Of a stretch of DNA of 64,000 bases, positions 29,614 through 35,978 are shown in pieces. Each line of letters opens with the position of its first letter. Position 1 is the stretch's first letter. A program made the position numbers and the translations under genes. Under the pieces are notes generated by a model. That model saw only the letters and a program-made list of their open reading frames with translations, ran no database searches and had not been told where the DNA came from. This DNA comes from Pseudomonas neuropathica. GTDB taxonomy: Bacteria > Pseudomonadota > Gammaproteobacteria > Pseudomonadales > Pseudomonadaceae. The stretch covers positions 124,001 to 188,000 of the forward strand of contig NZ_JACOPX010000014.1 in assembly GCF_015461835.1 (NCBI RefSeq), written 5' to 3'.

Positions 29614-29633
29614 ACCTGTTAGTTCTTACAGTA
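29614..29633. promoter_or_regulatory. Lux-box-like dyad upstream of the second tccC-like gene
   Basis: Identical 20 bp to the site at 26603, at 58 bp from the ATG. The surrounding leader is also shared with the first copy. Confidence 0.6.
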
Positions 29634-29691
29634 TCGGGCGAAAGAAAACAGGTGCAGTCTTGGTCCTCTGATGCCAAGGACTCGCGTAGCC

Positions 29692-32430
29692 ATGAAGACT
29701 CACCATGACACCGCCACTCCGACCTTGTCGGTCATGGACCCGCGAGCATTGGCGATTCGCAGCGTTGGCTATTGTCGGCATCCGGACCAAACCGACATCG
29801 AATCGCGTATTACCCGGCAGATCTTTGATGCAGCGGGGCGTCAGGTGGCCTCGTGGGATCCGCGATTGTGGGGAACGGCGCCGCAGCCGAACCTGGCCAC
29901 CACGTACGGATTGAGCGGGCAGGCATTGCTGACGGACAGCGTCGATGCCGGTTGGCAGTTGAGTCTGCCGGATCAGGCTGGCTCATTGCATTGTTCCTGG
30001 GACGCCCGAGGTAGCGAATGCCATCGCGACTATGACGACCTGCAGCGCCCGATTGTTGTGACGGAGCAGGCCCGTGGCGAACTGCCTCGTGTGGTTGAGC
30101 GATTAAGTTATGCCGATACGGGTGATGCCTTCGCCCAGCACAATCAGTGCGGTCGCCTGATCCGCCATAATGACCCGGCGGGGACCCGGCTCATCCACGA
30201 CTATGGTCTGGCCGGTGCCGAGCTGGTCGAATCGCGGCGCATGCTGACGGACCTCGATCTGCCCGACTGGCCCAGCGACCCTGAACACCGTGATGGGTTG
30301 CTGGAGAAGCAGTCCTACGTCACCCGCTACGTTTTCTGTCCGACCGGTGAACTCCAGCGGCAGACCGATGCCATGAACAATGCCCAAACCTTCCATCACG
30401 ACGTGGCGGGCAAACTTTCTGCGGTGTGGCTTCACCCGGCCGGCGCGGATAAGCAGCCCAAGTGCCTGGTCAGTGCTATCCGTTACAACGCGCAGGAGCA
30501 GATCGAACAGGAGACCGCCGGTAATGGTGTCATGACCCGCGCAGAGTACAGCCCTGAGGATGGTCGGCTGCTGAAGCTCAGCGCAGCCGTCGGCGAACAA
30601 ACACCCTTGCAGAATTTGCATTACGTCTACGACCCGGTGGGCAATATCGTCAGCCTCGAAGACAAAACCCAGGCCCTGACCTACTTTAACCAGCAGCGCA
30701 TCGAACCGGTCAGCCGCTATCGCTATGACAGCCTGTATCAACTGGTCGAAGCCAAGGGCTGGGAAGTCAGCCAGCCGAGCCATGGCCCGGCATTACCGGA
30801 TCTGCTGCCCACACCGCTGGACCCGAATCAGCGGCGCAACTACACCCAGACATTCGATCACGACGCGGCGGGCAATCTGCTCACCCGTCATCACAGCAGT
30901 GCGGCGGGTTTTTCGATGTTTACCTCGGCTTGCAGCAATCGAAGTCTGGCCCAGCGCGACGATGGCTCTCTGCCGGGAGAACCGCAGATTTCGGAAGGAT
31001 TTGATCGCGCTGGCAATCAGCTGCAATTGCAGCGCGGACAGGCCATGAGCTGGGATGTGCGCAATCAATTGAGACGAGTGACGCTGGTGCAACGCCAGGA
31101 CGAGCCGAATGACGACGAAGGTTATGTTTACGATCGACCCGGCCATCGGTTGCGTAAAGCACGCCTCAGCCAGACATCCGGGCAAACCCTGAAAACAGAA
31201 GTGCGTTATCTGCCGGGTCTTGAGGTGCATCGCGAAGCGAACGGAAAAGAGCGGCATGTTATCAGTGTCGAAGCCGGGCGTAATCAGGTGCGAATGCTGC
31301 ATTGGCCTGATGGAGGTGAAAGCGATCAATTGCGTTACAGCCTGAGTGATCATCTCGGTTCCAGCACTCTGGAATTGGATGAGGGGGCGGGGATTTTGAG
31401 TCAGGAGCACTATTATCCGTTTGGTGGTACGGCGTGCTGGGCGGGTAAAAGTGTTCTGGTGGCGAAGTACAAAACCATCCGTTATTCGGGTAAGGAACGC
31501 GATGCTACCGGGCTCTATTATTATGGTTATCGGTATTACGCATCGTGGTTGCAACGCTGGATAAGTGCTGATCCAGCGGGTCCTGTTAATGGGTTGAATA
31601 TTTTTATTTTTGTTTCAAATAATCCGATAGTGTTCAGTGATGAGGATGGGCGAGTTTATGAGGCCAGGAACGATCAATTTGAGCGTGCGCTACCGCCAGG
31701 CTCTATTGTTGCTCGAGGCTTGGTGGAGTTTCCAGCGGATAAACAAACTATAATTCTAGAGGCTTTCGCCCAAGTCGAGCTTATTTATACAAATGCTCAA
31801 GTTGCTATCAGTTCGGACTTGGTGGATCACGCAGCAATATTGACAGATTTCTTCGGTGCCGGGTATGAGTCTGTAAAACCCAGCGTCTTAGATGCTTTTA
31901 CCAAGGGAGCGGAATGGGCAAAGAAGTACCAACAGCCATGGGGCTCGGACAGAATCGTCGGGGTTAATGTTCAAGGTGTGGCTGCTTCTGTATTTAAAGA
32001 CGATAAGCAGGGGCGGATTTTTTTGAATGTAAATACTCTCGATCCAACTAAACTGGCTTACGTGCTTAGTCATGAACTCACTCATTTAAAGGAAGTGGAT
32101 GGGGTTGCCGGGACTCAGGCCATGGATAATTTTTATTTACCGAAGGCAAAGCAGCGGCCTTGGTCGGATTTTTTCATGAAGGGCATGGTTCCAGAACACA
32201 TAATTGTCGCTGCCAAGTTTCCGAGCGCTCGACAGGAGTTTGCATTTGGGGTCGCAACGCATTCAGGTGTGGATCCGTCGAATTTGAATTACGACACTGC
32301 GGCCTCTTTATTCAACCGCAACCCTGGCATCAGGACGCGAATGGCATCTGAAAATGCGGACAGTATCAGGGGGGCAGCTTCCGAACTCAGCGATCGACTG
32401 GTAGACAGCCGAGCTAAGAAATTTGGGTAG
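29692..32430 (+). CDS. tccC: TcC-type Rhs toxin with HExxH metallopeptidase-like payload (TccC2)
   Basis: A 912-residue TcC protein, tandem paralogue of the gene 109 bp upstream. Start ATG at 29692 (MKTHHDTATPTLSVMDPR). The Rhs cocoon to about residue 650 is closely similar to TccC1, ending RYSGKERDATGLYYYGYRYY, SADPAG and DEDG at 650. The roughly 259-residue payload is unrelated to that of TccC1 and contains LSHELTHLKEVDG with HELTH at 794-798, a zinc-binding HExxH motif preceded by a hydrophobic strand. I infer a zincin-type protease effector; the third zinc ligand is not assigned. The payload reading is visibly more A/T-rich than the core, consistent with separate acquisition. Confidence 0.85.
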   Translation: MKTHHDTATPTLSVMDPRALAIRSVGYCRHPDQTDIESRITRQIFDAAGRQVASWDPRLWGTAPQPNLATTYGLSGQALLTDSVDAGWQLSLPDQAGSLHCSWDARGSECHRDYDDLQRPIVVTEQARGELPRVVERLSYADTGDAFAQHNQCGRLIRHNDPAGTRLIHDYGLAGAELVESRRMLTDLDLPDWPSDPEHRDGLLEKQSYVTRYVFCPTGELQRQTDAMNNAQTFHHDVAGKLSAVWLHPAGADKQPKCLVSAIRYNAQEQIEQETAGNGVMTRAEYSPEDGRLLKLSAAVGEQTPLQNLHYVYDPVGNIVSLEDKTQALTYFNQQRIEPVSRYRYDSLYQLVEAKGWEVSQPSHGPALPDLLPTPLDPNQRRNYTQTFDHDAAGNLLTRHHSSAAGFSMFTSACSNRSLAQRDDGSLPGEPQISEGFDRAGNQLQLQRGQAMSWDVRNQLRRVTLVQRQDEPNDDEGYVYDRPGHRLRKARLSQTSGQTLKTEVRYLPGLEVHREANGKERHVISVEAGRNQVRMLHWPDGGESDQLRYSLSDHLGSSTLELDEGAGILSQEHYYPFGGTACWAGKSVLVAKYKTIRYSGKERDATGLYYYGYRYYASWLQRWISADPAGPVNGLNIFIFVSNNPIVFSDEDGRVYEARNDQFERALPPGSIVARGLVEFPADKQTIILEAFAQVELIYTNAQVAISSDLVDHAAILTDFFGAGYESVKPSVLDAFTKGAEWAKKYQQPWGSDRIVGVNVQGVAASVFKDDKQGRIFLNVNTLDPTKLAYVLSHELTHLKEVDGVAGTQAMDNFYLPKAKQRPWSDFFMKGMVPEHIIVAAKFPSARQEFAFGVATHSGVDPSNLNYDTAASLFNRNPGIRTRMASENADSIRGAASELSDRLVDSRAKKFG

Positions 32431-32527
32431 CGCTGCAGGTAAACAAGTTGACGCCGCTGTTCCTGTCGGCGTTGTACGAGGCCTGTTACAAGATTCGCGG
32501 GCCGAAAAAGGATGCTCAATAAAAGCG

Positions 32528-32562
32528 AGCGCTCCCGCTCATCGCCAGCAGACTGGCTCCCA
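32528..32562. repeat. Decayed REP remnant
   Basis: CTCATCGCCAGCAGACTGGCTCCCACAG resembles one arm of the local REP family. It lies in the 260-bp gap between tccC2 and the small exported protein gene; the rest of the gap probably holds that gene's promoter. Confidence 0.4.
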
Positions 32563-32690
32563 CAGTTGGTTTCATGTCCGGCTTCGAAAGAGTGCCCGGC
32601 ACATAACGGATATGTAATTTCCCCGCCACCGTCACGCAAGGTTCGGATTGTTACCTTGATCCCGTCAGCTACTTAAACGAGGAATCAACG

Positions 32691-32894
32691 ATGAAACTTG
32701 CCCGACTCAGTGCTTTCGCAGCCGCTTTGACGATCTCTTCCGTGGCGTTGGCCGAAGGCGGTGGTGACCGCACATTCGAGCGGATGATGACCAACAACGA
32801 CCGTTCCATGGAGCTGTTCGTCGCCAAGGAAAAGACCGCCGGCAACCCGGTTGTCGTCACTGACAAGAAAGACGACAAAACCCGCGATCTGTAA
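32691..32894 (+). CDS. Small exported protein with EGGGDRTFER motif (PtrA N-terminal-like)
   Basis: A 67-residue protein with a clear signal peptide (MKLARLSAFAAALTISSVALA, likely cut before EGGGDRTFER), so a mature peptide of about 46 residues in the periplasm. GAGGAAT precedes the ATG. The mature N-terminus matches that of the next gene product (EGGGDRTFER...N...ME). It recalls small Pseudomonas proteins annotated as PtrA N-terminal-like; that assignment is tentative. The rest is charged and low in complexity (VVVTDKKDDKTRDL). A terminator separates the two genes. Confidence 0.65.
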   Translation: MKLARLSAFAAALTISSVALAEGGGDRTFERMMTNNDRSMELFVAKEKTAGNPVVVTDKKDDKTRDL

Positions 32895-32911
32895 GTCTGC
32901 TGCACCTGAAC

Positions 32912-32947
32912 AAGCCCGTTATCGCGCATCGATGCCGGGCTTTTTTT
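32912..32947 (+). terminator. Rho-independent terminator between the two small exported protein genes
   Basis: AGCCCG (32913-32918) pairs with CGGGCT (32936-32941), followed by seven Ts. It lies 18 bp after the first gene's stop. Confidence 0.75.
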
Positions 32948-32972
32948 ACGCCCGGATGTGAAGGAAAACGAT

Positions 32973-33305
32973 ATGAAAGTACTCAAGTTGATTGCATTCA
33001 CAGCAGTCATGGCGATGTCTGTGAATGTGCTGGCTGAAGGCGGTGGTGACCGCACCTTTGAACGTGCGCTCAGCGCCAACAGCAAAGCCATGGAACAGTA
33101 CGCCGCCAACCAGGGCAAAGCGCCGCCGGTGGTGAAGGATTACCAATACGGAATGAAGCTGGATGTGGCCAAAGTGGTGAGCGTGGTGAAGCCGCAGGCT
33201 GCGTGCAAAGTGGTGCCGACGGCCATGACTTATGAGGATTCCACAGGTCAGCTCAACACCATCAAGTACAACGTGATGGGAGTGTGTCGAAACGGCGGGA
33301 GCTGA
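32973..33305 (+). CDS. Exported DUF2790-like protein sharing the EGGGDRTFER motif
   Basis: A 110-residue protein. The start ATG at 32973 has AAGGA 7 bp upstream; an in-frame GTG at 32958 is too early. Signal peptide MKVLKLIAFTAVMAMSVNVLA, then EGGGDRTFER as in the gene upstream. A C-terminal domain follows with YGMKLDVAKVVSV, a cysteine in ACKVVPTAMTYEDS and a second in MGVC, matching the small Pseudomonas DUF2790 family as I know it. The two cysteines may form a disulfide in the periplasm. Function unknown. Confidence 0.75.
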   Translation: MKVLKLIAFTAVMAMSVNVLAEGGGDRTFERALSANSKAMEQYAANQGKAPPVVKDYQYGMKLDVAKVVSVVKPQAACKVVPTAMTYEDSTGQLNTIKYNVMGVCRNGGS

Positions 33306-33331
33306 ATCTGTAACGTCTAATCGCGGTCCCG

Positions 33332-33410
33332 TGTAGGAGCTGCCGAAGGCTGCGATCTTTTGATCTTGATCTTTAAAATCAAAAGATCGCAGCCTTCGGC
33401 AGCTCCTACA
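33332..33410. repeat. REPIN with 33-bp perfectly complementary arms
   Basis: TGTAGGAGCTGCCGAAGGCT...TTTTGAT (33332-33364) and its exact complement (33378-33410) flank a 13-bp loop. This is a different REP family from the GTGGGAGCGAG type. It lies 26 bp after the DUF2790-like gene and could also act as a bidirectional mRNA end. Confidence 0.9.
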
Positions 33411-33461
33411 GGGGCCAAATTGCAATATCACGCTGCGTATTTCAATTCGTGATGTTTAAAG

Positions 33462-33718
33462 GTTGTGTGGGAATCGCGGAACCTTCCCACAATGTTTTCA
33501 GGTTGTCCGTCGGACGACCGCGCTCTAGCCTGTGTGGGTCGCTGCCAATTCAGCGATCGGGATTGGAACCCCGTGGCTTTACAGAAAGCGAAAGCACTTT
33601 TCATGACGTATGCTTGCACACCTTTGATGGTATGCAGTTCGTTATGGCAGCTGTGCGCGGGAGACTTCGAGTCTGTCGGGTTTTCTGTTCCCCGGGTTCC
33701 AACCTGCGTACAGCTGCC
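33462..33718 (+). other. Hairpin-rich leader upstream of the DUF6124-like gene
   Basis: This non-coding stretch contains several stable helices in a row. GTGGGAA/TTCCCAC lies at 33466-33491. GGTTGTCC-GTC-GGACGACC lies at 33501-33519, and CGCTG/CAGCG at 33540-33555. A 13-bp helix GGCAGCTGTGCGC (33646-33658) with GCGTACAGCTGCC (33706-33718) has one G-U pair. It encloses the hairpin AGACTTCGAGTCT and a CGGG/CCCG helix, giving a multibranch shape. I recall similar sequences ahead of DUF6124/DUF3077-type genes in pseudomonads but cannot verify this. It could be a structured RNA or a DNA attachment or repeat element. Confidence 0.4.
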
Positions 33719-33776
33719 ACCCTTTCGATTGGAACCGAATGGGCCAGCTCCACTATCAGAACAGAAGATGAACCTT

Positions 33777-34157
33777 ATGAAAAAGCCAACACCCAATCCC
33801 CCCGAAACAGACGCCATCCCCGACGCCAACTCAACATCCCCGTACGCCTCCGTCGACACCCGAAAACTCCACGAAGCCGCCGACCGCGCCCTCGATTTCT
33901 ACCTCAAACCCTCAGCCGCGATCATGTCCGCACCGTACATCCCCAACCAGATGTTCCTCGTCAATCCCAAAGCCGATACCGAATCATTACTGGCCAACGC
34001 CAGCGAATCCCTGGCCTCGGCCACGGTGATGCTCGGCGACTTCGCCGCGCTGCTGGGCGGCACCCATCGCAAGACCCTGCTGGGTATCGCGCAGGTCGTC
34101 ATGCTCGGCGAACTGGCGGTGAACAAGGCACTGGATAACGTCGAACCAGACGCTTGA
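33777..34157 (+). CDS. DUF6124 (formerly DUF3077-like) family protein
   Basis: About 126 residues from the ATG at 33777 (MKKPTPNPPETDAIPDANS); an ATG at 33768 would add three residues. No signal peptide. The Pro-rich head is followed by SVDTRKLHEAADRALDFYL and an amphipathic helical tail (ESLASATVMLGDFAALL; RKTLLGIAQVVMLGELAV). This is a small Pseudomonas-specific family, often multicopy, of unknown role. Upstream in-frame codons back to 33465 lie in the structured leader and do not look coding. Confidence 0.75.
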   Translation: MKKPTPNPPETDAIPDANSTSPYASVDTRKLHEAADRALDFYLKPSAAIMSAPYIPNQMFLVNPKADTESLLANASESLASATVMLGDFAALLGGTHRKTLLGIAQVVMLGELAVNKALDNVEPDA

Positions 34158-34160
34158 CCT

Positions 34161-34250
34161 TGTGGGAGCGAGCTTGCTCGCGAAAGCGGTGGATCAGTCG
34201 ATGATGATGTTGTCTGTGCCGACGCCTTCGCGAGCAAGCTCGCTCCCACA
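34161..34250. repeat. REPIN of the GTGGGAGCGAGC type
   Basis: Arms TGTGGGAGCGAGCTTGCTCG and CGAGCAAGCTCGCTCCCACA flank about 50 bp, between the convergent DUF6124-like gene and the porin gene. Confidence 0.88.
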
Positions 34251-34280
34251 GGTGTTCGGGGTGAATTGAAGTCCGGACAT

Positions 34281-34304
34281 AAAAAAAGCGCCCCGAAGGA
34301 CGCC
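34281..34304 (-). terminator. Rho-independent terminator after the OprD-family porin
   Basis: Read on the minus strand: GCGTCC, tetraloop TTCG, GGGCGC, then seven Ts. It lies about 65 bp after the porin stop. Confidence 0.82.
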
Positions 34305-34369
34305 AAAAGATTCACCTCTTACCAAAGGAGCAAGGAGCTTCTAAAGGTGAATTTGCATCAACCGCGTAA

Positions 34370-35695
34370 TCAGAGAATTGCCAGCGGATACTCGACAATC
34401 ACCCGCACTTCATCCAGATCCGACTCAAACGCCGTGGCGCGGGTGGTGGCTTGGCGCAAGCGCAGTGACAGGTCTTTCATCGAACCGCTTTGCACCACGT
34501 ATTTGACTTCGATATCGCGCTCCCATCGCTTCTGATCGGTCAGCGGATTGCCCTCGGCATCGCGGCGCATGTACACGGCGTTGGCGTTGGAATAATCAGC
34601 GTCGGTGCCGCGCGCGTAACGGGTCATGAACGACAAACCCGGCACGCCGTAAGTGCTCATGTCGAGGTCATAACGCACCATCCACGAACGTTCTTTCGGC
34701 GAGTTGAAGTCGCTGTACTGGATCGAGTTGTCGAGGAAGATCGAGTCGGACTGGCGCAGGTAATCGAAGTCGTCATTGCCGTTGTTGCGCTGGTGGGAGA
34801 GGGCGACGGAGTGGGCACCAAGCTTGACGCCAACGCGGCCACTCCAGATGTTGTTGTCGAATTCGCCGAGCAGTTGTTTGCCCTCGTCGACGGCCTTGTA
34901 ATAGTTCAGGCCACCGAACAGTGAGAGGTCATCGGACAGCGGATACGTCCAGGCCGTACCGGCGTAATACTGATTCCACGCATCCTTGAGACGGCTGGAA
35001 TACAGACTGAAACTGAGGTTCTTGTTCAACGCGTAATCGCCGCCACCGTAAGCAATCCACGGCGAATTGACCGGGCCAGCGTAGAAAGTGGCGAAGTTCT
35101 CGCGCATGTCGCTGGACACCGGTTGGCTCATCGCATGCAACCGACCACCCTGAACCGATAGACCTTCAATGCTGGTGTTGCTCGCCGTCACGCCGCGAAA
35201 GCTTTCCGGCAACAAGCGCGAGTCACCCGCCGCGACCACCGGGTTGGCCGGGAACACATCACCGACCCTGACCACCGTATCGAACGCCCGAATTTTCGCG
35301 GCGCCACCGACCTTGGTGTATTCGTCCCGCGCCTCGCCATCACTGTTGACCGGCAACACATCAAACGAACTGCGCCCGCCATTACGGCCGTCACCACTGT
35401 CGAGTTTCAGACCAATCATGGCAAACGCATCGACACCAAGGCCGACGGTACCTTGGGTAAAACCGGATTCGAACTTGCTGATCACGGCATGCGCCCAAGC
35501 CTCGGAATAACCGTTGCCGGTCGGGCTGGACTGGCCGTTGCGATGATCACGATTGAAGTAGAAGTTACGGTTGAGCACCGTCAGGCTGCTGCCTTCGACA
35601 AAGCCTTCGGGCTTGTCCTCTGCAGACACCACGGACGGCCCGGCGCCGACCACCACCGCTAAAGCGGCCATCGATATTTTTGAATTGTTAACCAT
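34370..35695 (-). CDS. OprD-family outer-membrane porin
   Basis: A 441-residue substrate-specific channel of the OprD family. Start ATG at 35695 (MVNNSKISMAALAVVV) with AAGGAG 8 bp upstream. Signal peptide cut after SVVSA. The mature part starts EDKPEGFVEGSSLTVLNRNFYFNRD, the family N-terminus, and goes on with alternating beta-strand residues and RLLPESFRGV near 180. It ends in a terminal strand VRVIVEYPLAIL. Length matches OprD proteins. The substrate (amino acid, peptide or aromatic acid) cannot be read; no transporter or catabolic gene lies beside it. It runs in the same direction as the tca operon but 283 bp downstream of it. That gap shows nothing I recognise beyond a presumed porin promoter. 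Confidence 0.88.
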   Translation of the reverse strand: MVNNSKISMAALAVVVGAGPSVVSAEDKPEGFVEGSSLTVLNRNFYFNRDHRNGQSSPTGNGYSEAWAHAVISKFESGFTQGTVGLGVDAFAMIGLKLDSGDGRNGGRSSFDVLPVNSDGEARDEYTKVGGAAKIRAFDTVVRVGDVFPANPVVAAGDSRLLPESFRGVTASNTSIEGLSVQGGRLHAMSQPVSSDMRENFATFYAGPVNSPWIAYGGGDYALNKNLSFSLYSSRLKDAWNQYYAGTAWTYPLSDDLSLFGGLNYYKAVDEGKQLLGEFDNNIWSGRVGVKLGAHSVALSHQRNNGNDDFDYLRQSDSIFLDNSIQYSDFNSPKERSWMVRYDLDMSTYGVPGLSFMTRYARGTDADYSNANAVYMRRDAEGNPLTDQKRWERDIEVKYVVQSGSMKDLSLRLRQATTRATAFESDLDEVRVIVEYPLAIL

Positions 35696-35978
35696 CAAAC
35701 ACTCCTTGGGTTCGGCAGAACGGGAACGTGCATCGGCGTGGGTTTTATTGTTCGGCGGGGCAGGGCCCGCCGGCATGGTCGCCGGGTGACATCGTTGCAA
35801 GCTGCGGATAACGCCAGGGTGATGGGGGAATTACAATTTCGTCACGTAACAGGAATCCTGCGGCAGAGGTGTTCGCGATCGTAAGATGGCCTTGGCGATG
35901 TTCGTGTTTTGCCTGGAACTGTGCTGGAACAGCGAAGGGGCTGCTAGCGGTCGGATGTTTTATCTGGCTCGTAGACGG

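Noticed and set aside
33465..33776. Longer reading of the DUF6124-like protein (230 residues)
   Set aside because: The extra 104 residues are Cys-rich, low in family resemblance and lie in a hairpin-dense region; the family begins at MKKPTPNPPE.
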